A stretch of DNA of 64,000 nucleotides from Terriglobus albidus (GCF_008000815.1 NZ_CP042806.1:2294001-2358000); one strand, 5' to 3'; positions 17,622 through 27,086 are shown, counted from the stretch's first letter. Notes: generated by a model not told the origin, from the letters alone. A program made the numbers and translations.

Positions 17622-18104
17622 TGACTACTCCTGATGGCTGTTCCGTCGGATATAGAATATCAGTCTATCCGCTGCAACAGCCACTCACACTCGGGCAACC
17701 ATGTAAATCTGCCACGCAACGGCAGATTTGCACGGTTAAACCGAGTCATACTCTCCTAAGGCATCCTCCAATCCTTTATTTCGACCTTGCGAGATCAAGC
17801 GCACCAGCACGCACAAACAAAGAAGGCTAAGGCCATCTAAGGGCGCTGCCCTCGCGCGGCGCAAGGGCTTCCCCAATCTTCCGCGCTTCGCTTGTGCAGA
17901 CCTTCGCTGCGCTTCGCCCTTTCCGTTCCGCCGTTGGCTCCGCTGCAAGGGTGGGGGAGACCCCTCCCTTGCGCCTTGCTACCCCGCCTTCGCCAGGGGG
18001 CGTTCGGCATGTAGGTACATGCCACGCATGGCATGAAAAGCAACCGCAACTGCTCCAAAGTTACTCGCCAGTACCTAGTGAGTGCGAGGACGGAATATCT
18101 GTTT
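17622..18104. other. Non-coding GC-rich region between integrase and RNA-repair operon
   Basis: The 480 bases contain repeated GC-rich blocks (AAGGG, CTTGCGCC) and the overlapping palindromes listed at 18006-18035, but no convincing gene. An AACAGCCAC near 17680 is the reverse complement of GTGGCTGTT, the core of the arm sites. Confidence 0.45.
18006..18035. repeat. Two overlapping inverted repeats (GGCATGTA/TACATGCC and CATGCC/GGCATG)
   Basis: GGCATGTA (18006-18013) and TACATGCC (18016-18023) are separated by GG. The right arm's CATGCC also pairs with GGCATG at 18030-18035. The two alternative hairpins are mutually exclusive. They lie 70 bases from the 3' end of pnkp, so they may form a terminator or a switchable structure, or be part of a transfer or recombination site. 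Confidence 0.5.
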
Positions 18105-20660
18105 TTAGAGCCTTGGGTCGATTGGTTCACTTTCCAGAGCCAAAACTCCGAAAACGCATTCATGGGTGAGACGTAAGGGCTCCTTGCGAACAAATCGCTC
18201 CAGCGCCTCAATACCAAGTGCAAACTCTCGGCTTGCGAGAGACCGCTTGGCTCCGACATTCCGAGAACGCAGCCGTTCAAGATTTCCGGGGAGGAGATAC
18301 TCCGGGCCATAGATGATGCGGAGGTATTCTGCACCTCTGCACTTTATCGCCGGCTGGGTAATTCCACGCTTGCCTTCTGCAATGAAGTTGAGCGGCTTGA
18401 CGACCATTCCTTCTCGTCCTTGAGCCGTCATCTTCGTCCACCAAGCAACTGCGTCCGCAACGCTTGCCTCATCTTGAAGGTCGACGATCTTGAATGGGGT
18501 TGCGAATAATATCTCGGTATCCGCGCTGCAGAGCTTGGCGATCATCTCCATGTGCCAGGTGTGCGGCTTGTCCGTGTGGACTGCGCCTTCGCTTGCCAAG
18601 AGATGAAACGGAGCAAGTTTGAGATCGGCTAACGAATTTACCGGCCAGCAGTATTGCCTGTAGGCCGTGGTGTAATGCTCGACAGCGTTGAGCCGTTCAG
18701 TAGTCTGCGCAGAGAGCGATTCCAGGCCGGGGACGCGCAGCATAGCTTTTGCGATGAGATCTTTCTCAGCTTGCAATGCACGGACGCCAGCGTTGCCGAC
18801 AGGCGCATACTGCTTCTGGAGCAACTCCTGTGCCTTTGCGGACCAGGGCATCAGCTCGCAATCAAAGCAAAGCCAATCGGTCCCGAGTTCATCCCAAAGC
18901 CCCGACTTCTCAACCGCCAATTGCAGACGAACGAGGAACCGACGTTCCAATGCTTCATCTGTGAAGAATCGACGACCGGTTCGTGTGTAAACCGTTCCGA
19001 GTGACGCTTGTACAACACCGAAACGCTTCTGAGATACGGCCTCATCTTTGCAGAGGACAACGACAGCTCGAGAGCCCATGTGTTTCTGTTCGCAGACAAC
19101 AGTTGTGATGCCCTCTTTGCGGTAAAAGGCGAATGCCTCGTCGGGATGTTCGAGCAGGTTCTCGTGCTTGCTCGTCTCGGTGGGTGACATCGTCGGAGGA
19201 AGATAGATGAGCCACTTGGGGTCACTCGCGAACCGGCTCATGACTTCAAGCGCGGAGATAGCGTTCTCTTCTCGAATCGTGATCTTCGGCTTCAACCGTG
19301 TGTCGATGAGGCGTTTACCGACTACATCGGCAAGGTCAAGCACATCGTCTTGTGCATGTTGCAAATTCCGTATAGCCTCCGTCTTTTCAGGCAGGAATGG
19401 ACGGGCAGGTTCGTAGTACGTCTGGTGCGGTTTGACGGACACGATTTCCCGCTCGGGATAACGCAGGGCTGTGAGTTGCCCGCCAAAGACGCAGCCGGTA
19501 TCGAGGTTGATCGTATTGTTCAGGAAGAGCGGCTCGGGCACGGGCGTGTGTCCATAGACGACTAGAGCTTTACCGCGATAGTCCGCAGCCCAGTTGTAGC
19601 GAACGGGCAAACCGAACTCGTCCGTCTCTCCCGTAGTCTCTCCGAAGAGGGCAAACTCACGCACCGCTCCTGACCCTCGACCGTGCATGGATTCCTTCAG
19701 GCCAGCGTGGGCGACGACCAGTTTCCCGTCGTCAAAGACATAGTGACTGACAAGGCCATCGAGAAACTTGGCGACTTCGGCGCGGAACTCATTTGACTCC
19801 TCGCCGAGTTGTTCCATCGTTTCTGCAAGACCGTGCGTGCGCTTCACGTCCCGGCCTCGCAGAGCTCTCACGAGCTTCATATCGTGATTACCGGGAACGC
19901 AGAATGCTTGGCCGGATTGCACCATGCTTGAGACGAGGCGAAGAACCTGCACCGTTCCTGGGCCACGATCAACAAGATCGCCTACAAAAACCAGTTTGCG
20001 GTCACCGGAGGACGAAACCGAATAAACACCATCGGTTTGATTCACCGTGTAGCCGAGCTGCGCCATAAGCTCGACAAGCTCATCAAAGCACCCATGAACG
20101 TCTCCGATGATGTCGAAGGGGCCGTGCTCGGTCTTCTTGTTATTCCAGAGTGGGTGACGTTCGATGGTTACGGCATCCACTTCCTCGGGGCTTGAAAGCT
20201 TGAAGACGTGACGGATGCCTTCGCGTTCCAGTCCGCGCAGAGAACGGCGGAGTTGCTGCGACTGGTTGCGAATGACGTGCGGCCCGAACTGCCGGTCAGG
20301 ACGAAGCACATTGCGGTCCTGGCACACGCGCTCCGAAAGGTCAAAGACAATCGCCTCTGCAAAGAGATGAAACTCCTTTGCCAGCGCGATCAGAGACTTT
20401 CGTGCCTCTGGCTGGACATTGGTTGCATCGACTACCGTGAGGTGGCCCCGAGCGAGCCGCTTGCGAACAATCTCATGCAGTAGATCGAAAGCATCTCCGG
20501 TGGCAGACTGATCGTTTTCGTTGTCAGAAACGAGCGCGCGGCAGAAGTCGGAGGACACAACCTCGGTGGGCAGGAAGTGCTTACGCGCGAACGAAGACTT
20601 GCCAGAGCCCGAGGGCCCAACCAGGAGGACAAGCGACAATTCCGGAATGCTGATTTTCAT
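18105..20660 (-). CDS. pnkp: Pnkp, bacterial polynucleotide kinase-phosphatase-ligase of RNA repair
   Basis: The 851-residue protein has the three Pnkp domains. The 5'-kinase P-loop is GPSGSGKS at 15-22. The calcineurin-type 2',3'-phosphatase has GDVHG at 186-190, VGDLVDRGPGT, PGNHD and VVAHAG. The C-terminal ligase-like adenylyltransferase has its candidate lysine in CEQKHMGSRA near 527 and domain closure motifs downstream (REGMVVKPL, IKCRG). Pnkp repairs RNA ends left by ribotoxins together with Hen1, which methylates the terminal ribose so that the same site cannot be cut again. Its ATG overlaps the hen1 stop (ATGA), so both are cotranscribed. All three catalytic centres look intact. Confidence 0.95.
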   Translation of the reverse strand: MKISIPELSLVLLVGPSGSGKSSFARKHFLPTEVVSSDFCRALVSDNENDQSATGDAFDLLHEIVRKRLARGHLTVVDATNVQPEARKSLIALAKEFHLFAEAIVFDLSERVCQDRNVLRPDRQFGPHVIRNQSQQLRRSLRGLEREGIRHVFKLSSPEEVDAVTIERHPLWNNKKTEHGPFDIIGDVHGCFDELVELMAQLGYTVNQTDGVYSVSSSGDRKLVFVGDLVDRGPGTVQVLRLVSSMVQSGQAFCVPGNHDMKLVRALRGRDVKRTHGLAETMEQLGEESNEFRAEVAKFLDGLVSHYVFDDGKLVVAHAGLKESMHGRGSGAVREFALFGETTGETDEFGLPVRYNWAADYRGKALVVYGHTPVPEPLFLNNTINLDTGCVFGGQLTALRYPEREIVSVKPHQTYYEPARPFLPEKTEAIRNLQHAQDDVLDLADVVGKRLIDTRLKPKITIREENAISALEVMSRFASDPKWLIYLPPTMSPTETSKHENLLEHPDEAFAFYRKEGITTVVCEQKHMGSRAVVVLCKDEAVSQKRFGVVQASLGTVYTRTGRRFFTDEALERRFLVRLQLAVEKSGLWDELGTDWLCFDCELMPWSAKAQELLQKQYAPVGNAGVRALQAEKDLIAKAMLRVPGLESLSAQTTERLNAVEHYTTAYRQYCWPVNSLADLKLAPFHLLASEGAVHTDKPHTWHMEMIAKLCSADTEILFATPFKIVDLQDEASVADAVAWWTKMTAQGREGMVVKPLNFIAEGKRGITQPAIKCRGAEYLRIIYGPEYLLPGNLERLRSRNVGAKRSLASREFALGIEALERFVRKEPLRLTHECVFGVLALESEPIDPRL

Positions 20661-22066
20661 GCCGCCACCTCCTTCTGAGTAAAGACTGCCATCTGCGTTG
20701 GGGCGCCTTTTTCCATATCGACTGGCCCTACCGGCTCGAATCGAACTCCATAGCCGAACCGCTCTGCAACTCCACTTGCCCAGCCTTCAAACTCAGCTCG
20801 TTTCCACTCGAAACGGTGGTCGCCATGACGGAATTCGCCTGCCGGAAGCGTCTCAAAGATCGTGTTGTACTCTGCGTTCGGAGTGGTCAAAACGACGTGC
20901 GTCGGTCGAGCAAATTCGAAGACGATGCGCTCGAAAGTCGCCAGTCGCGGCGCATCCAGATGCTCTATGACTTCCACAATGGCGGCTGCTTCAAACCCGT
21001 TCAGCCGCTGGTCCTGGTAGGTTAGCGATCCTTGGATCAGCTCGATTCGACCGCGTTGGCGTTCCGGTAGTTCGTCGAGTCGCAAGCGCTCCTTCGCGAT
21101 CTCCAGCGAACGCCAGGAGACATCCATGCCGAGGATCGTGTCAAACTGCTTTTCCGATAGAAGCAACTTCAATAGCTTGCCTTCGCCGCAACCGAGATCG
21201 ACAACGCGCTTCGCCCCTGTATCCCGGATGACTGAAAGCACCGTTTGCAGGCGCTGATCGTGCAGGGAAGGTGTGCGTTCCGTCACAGGCGACTCCGCCG
21301 AGGGTATCTCGTCTACCTCATCGCTTGGTGTGTCCTCTGCCAATAAGCGGCTCAACGCTTCTCGCGTAAGACTTCGCTGGCGCTTCAGGTAGCGCGAGAC
21401 AATGAGGTCTTTCTCTGGATGAGTACCAAGCCAGCCCTCGCCACGCTTCAGTAGCTTTTCGATCTCGTCGTTAGCGACCCAGTAGTGCTTTTCATTGTCG
21501 AGAACTGGAATCAGCACATAGAGGTGGGTGAGAAGATCTTGCAGCCGCACTGTACCGGCGATAGTGAGCCCGACATAGGGGGACGCCCCCCACTCCGGGA
21601 ACTTGTCGTCAAGCTGTGATCCCTTCAATTCGACGGCATAGCCAAGCGGCTCAAAGAGACGCCTGACCAACTCCTCACCACCCCGAACCGCAATGACAGG
21701 CAGATGTGCCGTCAACGGAATTGGTACCTCCGCAAGTTCAGGGCGATCCTTGCTCCGACCGCTCATCGCCGTGCTGAAGATCCGCCCCATCGCGACGCTC
21801 AGGAATGAGTTCGCAGCGTAGGGACGGTCGTTCACATACTGCTCCAACTGACCGCCTTCACCGGAAGGTCCCCGTCCGCGAACGAGAGCGACGGGATCAA
21901 TCTCGACCAGCAGAGCTGCTGTGCAGAATTCGACAGACGCAGCGGGATAAAAGACATAAGCCTTTCCAAACGAAAGCGCCTCCGTCTGGAGACGTGACGG
22001 ATTCTTATGCAGCAAATAACCGAGGTCGGTGGCCGGGTGATGGGTCGTGGAAATCGTGAGGAGCAT
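20657..22066 (-). CDS. hen1: Hen1, 3'-terminal RNA ribose 2'-O-methyltransferase of the Pnkp/Hen1 complex
   Basis: The 469-residue length and order match bacterial Hen1. The N-terminal half (about 1-240) is the domain that binds and activates the Pnkp ligase. The C-terminal half is a SAM methyltransferase with VVDLGCGEGKLL (motif I) and the metal-binding residues of EVIEHLD followed by the downstream His in FRHGDHRFEW. It adds a 2'-O-methyl at the break site before ligation. It is first in the hen1-pnkp operon. A strong ribosome site is not evident before ATG 22066. Cargo position on a mobilizable element suggests it protects against tRNA-cutting defence or competitor toxins. Confidence 0.95.
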   Translation of the reverse strand: MLLTISTTHHPATDLGYLLHKNPSRLQTEALSFGKAYVFYPAASVEFCTAALLVEIDPVALVRGRGPSGEGGQLEQYVNDRPYAANSFLSVAMGRIFSTAMSGRSKDRPELAEVPIPLTAHLPVIAVRGGEELVRRLFEPLGYAVELKGSQLDDKFPEWGASPYVGLTIAGTVRLQDLLTHLYVLIPVLDNEKHYWVANDEIEKLLKRGEGWLGTHPEKDLIVSRYLKRQRSLTREALSRLLAEDTPSDEVDEIPSAESPVTERTPSLHDQRLQTVLSVIRDTGAKRVVDLGCGEGKLLKLLLSEKQFDTILGMDVSWRSLEIAKERLRLDELPERQRGRIELIQGSLTYQDQRLNGFEAAAIVEVIEHLDAPRLATFERIVFEFARPTHVVLTTPNAEYNTIFETLPAGEFRHGDHRFEWKRAEFEGWASGVAERFGYGVRFEPVGPVDMEKGAPTQMAVFTQKEVAA

Positions 22067-22465
22067 CTGGTTAGTTTAGTGGATGGACCGTGGCCGCCTT
22101 CTACGATGGCCAGCGGTCTCACGGTGGCAATCTGCATCGCATCATCTGATAAATCGCTATTTGCCTTTTGAGCTGTGCTTGGAGCAATCGTCCGTTTGTC
22201 GTCAAAAGAGGTTGCGCTGCTGCGCAGCGGGTGTAGAGCTGACACGTCATCCCCAAATGGGTGCTGTGGAGCTCCGCCGGGGCACAGTCCGTTAACTTCT
22301 TTTCCCTGCAACGGATTACCTTTTCGTGTTCACGGACGTAAACATGCGGTTCTGTTGCTGTCTACACGTGCTATTTGCCCTATCAAGGGCGTAGTTATAG
22401 AAACTACGTCGACTCGAAACGCATCCAAGCGGACACCAGAGAAGTCTTAATAGGTGGTATTGTTC
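22067..22465. other. Gene-free 400-base region upstream of mobC, probable oriT area
   Basis: No gene is supported here. The region separates hen1 from the divergent mobilization genes and contains the inverted repeat at 22390-22408. Transfer origins usually lie next to mobC/relaxase operons, so this is the best place to look for oriT and for the promoters of both operons. Confidence 0.45.
22390..22408. repeat. Inverted repeat CGTAGTT-N5-AACTACG, candidate oriT hairpin
   Basis: A perfect 7-bp inverted repeat with loop ATAGA lies 58 bases before the mobC start. Short inverted repeats next to the nic site are recognised by MobF relaxases, but no known nic sequence was identified. Confidence 0.4.
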
Positions 22466-22870
22466 ATGGCCTCTCCTGATACCAAACCGCAGCAAGTCGC
22501 AGAGCCAGCTTCGGGCAATCCGGCAGCGAGTGACGCTTCTCGGGTGAAATCCATCGCAACCAGGCTCACAGAAGCAGAGCTTGGCGAGGTTGAAGCGGCG
22601 GCCTTTAAGGCTGGGAAAAAGGTATCCGAATGGCTGCGCGACACTGCTCTTGCCAATGTCCGCGCTCCACAAGAGACACAGACTGATGCTCTTCTATTGG
22701 CGGAGATTATAGGGATGCGGGACCTCATGCTGAACCTATTTGCCCAGGCATCGAAAGGGCCATTGAGCAAAGAAGACATGCGCAAGATTTCTGCTTATGC
22801 AGACTCTATTAAGGAACAAAAGGCTCGCGAATTGCTGTCCCAAAAACAGTCGCGAACCGCCACCAAATAA
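22466..22870 (+). CDS. MobC-like relaxosome accessory protein
   Basis: ATG 22466, eight bases after AGGTGG, is chosen over an upstream GTG. The 134-residue protein has the ribbon-helix-helix/MobC phrase RLTEAELGEVEAAAFKAGKK followed by VSEWLRDTALA. MobC-type proteins bind oriT and help the relaxase open the strands. It is first in an operon with a membrane protein and, further on, the relaxase. Confidence 0.75.
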   Translation: MASPDTKPQQVAEPASGNPAASDASRVKSIATRLTEAELGEVEAAAFKAGKKVSEWLRDTALANVRAPQETQTDALLLAEIIGMRDLMLNLFAQASKGPLSKEDMRKISAYADSIKEQKARELLSQKQSRTATK

Positions 22871-22885
22871 GAGGAGAAAAGCATC

Positions 22886-23734
22886 ATGCAATGGCCGGAT
22901 CTTCGCAGGGCATTTCCGTGGAGAACAGGACTGCTGATGTGCTCGATTCCAACGCTGGCATTGGCCGCGCTCCTGGCATGGTTTCGGGGGGAATTGCCGC
23001 CGCTCGAAGGCTACTATTTGATGGCCTATTGGGAGAGTTCTAAGAGTGCTGAACGTCCTGAAAATACCACTCAAATCGAGTGGCTTTATAAGGCGGCTCC
23101 GGGACGGCAAAGCGAACCCGTAAATCGGCAGGATGTCGATTCAAAGGGATCGGGATTTCCTCCGATTGGACTGTCATCTTCAGCCCGCGAGCGAGGCTGG
23201 ACTCAACTGGTCAAGATGCCTGTCCAAGGATGGAAGTCATTCGAGCTGGCGACCTTCCTGCAAGAGGATTTCTACGGCAACCGCACCTTCCGGGAAGTGA
23301 TCGTCGAACCGCTCTTCACTATCTGCGTTATACCGTTCCTTGTCCTCTATGTCGTGGTCATTATGAGGCAGGAGTTAACTGCGGAATGGAGACGGCTTTA
23401 TGAAGAGGTTTATGGAGATGAGTTCGCCCCCGATTGGAGTGCTCCTTGGTGGAAGTTTCGAGAGCAGATTCAAGAGGGGGAGAAGCGTCTCTTTGCCTGG
23501 GCAAAAGGAAGTCTTTCGAGACCCCAATTGAAGCCCGGAGAACAACCCCTTGCGGCCACCAATCACAGACCATCTCACGCTGAACGTGACATGCCTTCGA
23601 GAGATGAAAAGTCGGTTGCTCCAGTAGCCTTTCCTGCGAAGCCAAGGCGCCATATGATCTTTCCGGGCGCAACAGCTATTCGCAACGGTGACGCACTCCC
23701 TAAGCCGTGGGATAAATCGCAGTGGATTGATTAG
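22886..23734 (+). CDS. Two-helix membrane protein of the mobilization module, function unknown
   Basis: The 282-residue protein starts after GAGGAG, 15 bases from the mobC stop. It has two membrane helices, at about 14-33 (LLMCSIPTLALAALLAWF) and about 136-155 (VEPLFTICVIPFLVLYVVVI), with a ~100-residue segment between. A hydrophilic, probably cytoplasmic C-terminal half follows, ending in KPWDKSQWID. The topology recalls the membrane anchor of coupling proteins (TrwB/TraD), but there is no Walker motif after it. It could be a separate anchor for a helper element's coupling protein, or a truncated coupling protein. I do not recognise the family. Confidence 0.7.
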   Translation: MQWPDLRRAFPWRTGLLMCSIPTLALAALLAWFRGELPPLEGYYLMAYWESSKSAERPENTTQIEWLYKAAPGRQSEPVNRQDVDSKGSGFPPIGLSSSARERGWTQLVKMPVQGWKSFELATFLQEDFYGNRTFREVIVEPLFTICVIPFLVLYVVVIMRQELTAEWRRLYEEVYGDEFAPDWSAPWWKFREQIQEGEKRLFAWAKGSLSRPQLKPGEQPLAATNHRPSHAERDMPSRDEKSVAPVAFPAKPRRHMIFPGATAIRNGDALPKPWDKSQWID

Positions 23735-24049
23735 CTTCGCGGCCCTCAAAGCACTCCATTGCGACCTTCCATATTCTCTGACATTCGAGCTTCAGAGATA
23801 CCTTCATTGACCTTGTTTGTGTCTATGCATTCGTGTGCTTCTTCGTCTACTAGAAGAGGTCACGTTAGCCTAGTTATATGCGATGAATTAGACGTTCAAT
23901 AGCTGTTTCATTCAATATCCATGCTGGTATTCGCAACTATCGCGCCGAAAATATTTCTTGAAATTAGGCTCTACATTTCCATATTTGGAGTTACGCTATG
24001 CAGCAAGCAGTTGCGAGATTCTGCAGTTCACGTGTTGAGGCTTCTACGC
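23735..24049. other. Gene-free region before the relaxase
   Basis: About 315 AT-richer bases with no supported gene. An in-frame extension of the relaxase to 23921 exists but has no relaxase-like sequence, so this stretch probably holds the relaxase promoter. Confidence 0.4.
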
Positions 24050-26815
24050 ATGTTGACTCTTTCCAAAGCGTTGTCGGCCAACCAAGCCCGTACATACCAT
24101 GCGCGAGAGTTCACGTCAGAGAAGCAGAACTACTGGAGCCGTGATCGCCGGGGACACAGTGAGTGGCAAGGAGGGCTTGCGCGTGAATGGGGTCTGCATG
24201 GCTCCGTCGCCGATGAGCAATTTGCGCGGTTAAGCGAAGGCCAGCATCCAGTGAGCGCCGCGCAGCTCGTCAAGCATCAACCGGCGAGAACCTATGAGAA
24301 CGAGTACGGCAAGCAGATCACGAGCGCAGAACATCGCGCAGGTTGGGATGCAACCTTCTCTGCGCCGAAGTCCGTATCGGTGACGGCTCTTGTTGGTGGT
24401 GATGACCGTGTGCGTGATGCACATCGTGAAAGCGTTCGCGTTGCGCTGCATGAATTGGAACATTACACGCAGGCTCGCATCGGCAATGTTCGTGCGCCTG
24501 AGACAACTGGCAAGTTTGTCGCGGCAACTTTCGAGCATGACACTGCACGGCCTGTTGACGGATATGCAGCTCCCCAGCTTCATACCCATGCTGTGATCTT
24601 CAACATCACAGAGCGCGAGAATGGCCAGACCCGCGCGTTGCAGGAGCGCAGTCTCTTTCAGTCACAGCACTATGCGACAAGTGTGTATCGCTCAGAGCTT
24701 GCCATGCGGCTACAAGGACTTGGTTACGAGATCGAGCGTGGTCAACATGGGCAGCCAGAAATCAAGGGGTACTCACAGGAGTATCTGGAAGCATCGAGCC
24801 CACGGCGCGCACAGATCAAAGAACATCTTCAAGAGATAGGCCGCGACGGTGCAGGAGCCGCGCAAGTTGCGGCCCATCGGACAAGAGACAGCAAGGACAT
24901 TCTTTCGCGTGAAGAGGTGCTGGAACGGCATCGTGAGCTTGCGGCGAAGTTTGGCAATCAGCCCGATCATGTCGTAGCCCAGGTGCAGAAGCGCGAGCAC
25001 AAGGTCGAGCAGCAGCCCGAGAAAGCAGTACAGCAGTCGATGACGTACTCGCGGAATCACGTATTCGAGCGGTCGGCTGTGCAGGATGAGCGCAGCATCT
25101 TGCAGGCTGCAATGGATCGCAGCATGGGCCAAGCGACGTACAGCCAAGTTCGGCAAGAGTTCGAGCAACGTGTACAACATGGCGAGTTCCGTTTGGTAGA
25201 GCGCTCAGACGGAAGAGCAGCACCGCAGTACACGACAGCCGAGATGGTGCGGTTGGAGCGGGAGATCATCGGCCTTGTGCGGAAGGGCAATGAGAGCCGA
25301 TACGAGAGCTCCATGTTGGTGTCGCCAGTTCTGCGAATCCGCATTGAGGACGCGCATCCAGAGTTGAGCAAGTCTCAACTTGCCGCAGTAGATGACATTT
25401 TCCTGACTCGCGAAAAGATTGTTGGGCTCGATGGCGTAGCAGGGGCGGGTAAGACGACCACGCTGTCAGTCATTCGTGAAGGTGTCGAAGCACAGGGCTA
25501 CCGTGTCGAAGGATTCGCACCAACAAGCCGAGCCGCACAGAAGCTCGCAGAGGCCGGCATGATGACATCGACGCTTCAGCATCATTTAGTCAAAGGCGAA
25601 CGTCCCAATACTGGAGGGAAGCGCCTTTACGTGCTGGATGAGTCCTCTCTTGCGTCCACACGGCAGATGCACGAGTTCCTTTCACGTCTTCATCGGAATG
25701 ATCGCGTGTTGCTGGTTGGTGATGTGCGTCAGCATGAAGGTGTAGAGGCTGGTCGTCCTTTCGCGCAGCTTCAAGAAGCCGGGATGCACACGGTAAAGCT
25801 GGATGAGATTCTGCGACAGCTTGATCCAGAGTTGAAAGAGGCGGTTGAGATGCTGGCGCGCGGTCATGTCGCAGCAGCAATTGAAAGTCTCGACATCCAG
25901 GGCCGAGTGCATGAAGTGATCGGGCGTGATGCGCGAATATCCTCGATAGCACGTGAGTATGCAGCTTCGCCGGAAAACACGCTTGTTGTGTCACCGGATA
26001 ATCGCTCCCGTGCTGAGATCAATACCGCGATTCATCGGGAGCTACAGAAGCAAGACATCGTTAGCAAACGGGAACATACGATGCAAGTACTTGTCCCGCG
26101 GCAGGAGCTGACCGGCGCGGATCGCAGTTGGGCACAGCAGTATCAGCCCAATGACGTACTGCATTATTCGCGGACATCGAAGGAGACCGGCATCGGGAAA
26201 GGAGAGTATGCCCGTGTTCTTACCGTGAACGGCCAGGAGAATCTGCTTAGGGTTCTGCGCGGCAACGGTGAGCAGACGACCTACGATCCGCGCCGTCAGA
26301 TGGGCGTCTCTGTATATCGAGCTGATGAGAAGGCGTTTTCCGTTGGTGATCGCATTCAATTCACGGCACCCAATCAAGAGCTGAAGATTGCCAACCGGGA
26401 GCTCGCCAGTATTGAGAACATTGGCACGAACGGTTCGGTGCGCTTGAAACTTGATAGCGGACGCAATGTTGAAGTCCGGGTGCATGGCTTCCCGCACATC
26501 GACCACGGCTACGCTGTCACGAGCCATTCGAGCCAAGGACAGACCGCAGAGCGTGTTCTGATTCATGCCGATACTGAGCTAGGAGCTAAGGATTTACTGA
26601 ATCACCGCATGGCCTATGTATCCGTCTCGCGCGGGCAGTGGGACGCGCAGATATTTACAAATGACCGCGACAAGTTAGTGCAGGCGTTAAGCCACGATGT
26701 TTCGCACAAGAGCGTGCTCGAGCCAGGACAGGCAATCTCCGGAACGCCCCAGAGGATAGGTCCCGCCTCAGAGCATGTACTGGAGCGGAGTATGGGATAC
26801 GGATTGGGTTTGTAG
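24050..26815 (+). CDS. MobF-family (TrwC-type) conjugative relaxase-helicase
   Basis: The start at 24050, nine bases after GAGG, gives 921 residues beginning MLTLSKALSANQART, the usual TrwC beginning. The relaxase domain (1-300) includes the catalytic-Tyr-containing N-terminus (ARTYHAREF), WDATFSAPKSVSV and the three-histidine motif LHTHAVIFN. The helicase half has GVAGAGKTTT near 462-471, LVLDE-like VLDESSLAS, and late motifs VTSHSSQGQTAERV and YVSVSRG of the RecD2/TraI fold. The enzyme nicks oriT, stays bound to the 5' end and unwinds the strand. With MobC but no secretion genes, this marks element A as mobilizable rather than self-transmissible. Confidence 0.93.
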   Translation: MLTLSKALSANQARTYHAREFTSEKQNYWSRDRRGHSEWQGGLAREWGLHGSVADEQFARLSEGQHPVSAAQLVKHQPARTYENEYGKQITSAEHRAGWDATFSAPKSVSVTALVGGDDRVRDAHRESVRVALHELEHYTQARIGNVRAPETTGKFVAATFEHDTARPVDGYAAPQLHTHAVIFNITERENGQTRALQERSLFQSQHYATSVYRSELAMRLQGLGYEIERGQHGQPEIKGYSQEYLEASSPRRAQIKEHLQEIGRDGAGAAQVAAHRTRDSKDILSREEVLERHRELAAKFGNQPDHVVAQVQKREHKVEQQPEKAVQQSMTYSRNHVFERSAVQDERSILQAAMDRSMGQATYSQVRQEFEQRVQHGEFRLVERSDGRAAPQYTTAEMVRLEREIIGLVRKGNESRYESSMLVSPVLRIRIEDAHPELSKSQLAAVDDIFLTREKIVGLDGVAGAGKTTTLSVIREGVEAQGYRVEGFAPTSRAAQKLAEAGMMTSTLQHHLVKGERPNTGGKRLYVLDESSLASTRQMHEFLSRLHRNDRVLLVGDVRQHEGVEAGRPFAQLQEAGMHTVKLDEILRQLDPELKEAVEMLARGHVAAAIESLDIQGRVHEVIGRDARISSIAREYAASPENTLVVSPDNRSRAEINTAIHRELQKQDIVSKREHTMQVLVPRQELTGADRSWAQQYQPNDVLHYSRTSKETGIGKGEYARVLTVNGQENLLRVLRGNGEQTTYDPRRQMGVSVYRADEKAFSVGDRIQFTAPNQELKIANRELASIENIGTNGSVRLKLDSGRNVEVRVHGFPHIDHGYAVTSHSSQGQTAERVLIHADTELGAKDLLNHRMAYVSVSRGQWDAQIFTNDRDKLVQALSHDVSHKSVLEPGQAISGTPQRIGPASEHVLERSMGYGLGL

Positions 26816-26843
26816 GAAACGAGTTCTTATAGGGGAACGGACC

Positions 26844-27086
26844 ATGCAGCCATTCAACACTACGCAGAAGAAGCCACCAACGCGAGCCACAATTCCAGCC
26901 GAAGAGAAGTTACTTGTCAGCAGAGGAGAGGCGGCACAGCTCCTCTCGATCAGCCAGCGTGGGCTCGATTACCTGATAGCAAATCGTAGACTTCCGACTC
27001 GAAGAATCGGTGGAAGGGTTTTGATTCCTGTGGCAGATTTGCGAAAGTATGCGCGCGGGGATCATCCTGAAAGTATTGTGGCGTGA
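26844..27086 (+). CDS. Excisionase-like helix-turn-helix protein
   Basis: The 80-residue protein starts after AGGGG. Its MerR/excisionase-type HTH spans about 24-72: LLVSRGEAAQLLSISQRGLDYLIANRRLPTR in consecutive helices, then the wing RIGGRVLIPVADLRKY. Such small proteins act as recombination directionality factors or transfer regulators. It follows the relaxase by 28 bases, so it may be cotranscribed with it. Confidence 0.75.
   Translation: MQPFNTTQKKPPTRATIPAEEKLLVSRGEAAQLLSISQRGLDYLIANRRLPTRRIGGRVLIPVADLRKYARGDHPESIVA

Noticed and set aside
23921-24049. N-terminal extension of the relaxase to 23921
   Set aside because: The extra 43 codons do not resemble MobF relaxases, which start with a Met-Leu-Thr type sequence as found at 24050, where a GAGG site is also present.
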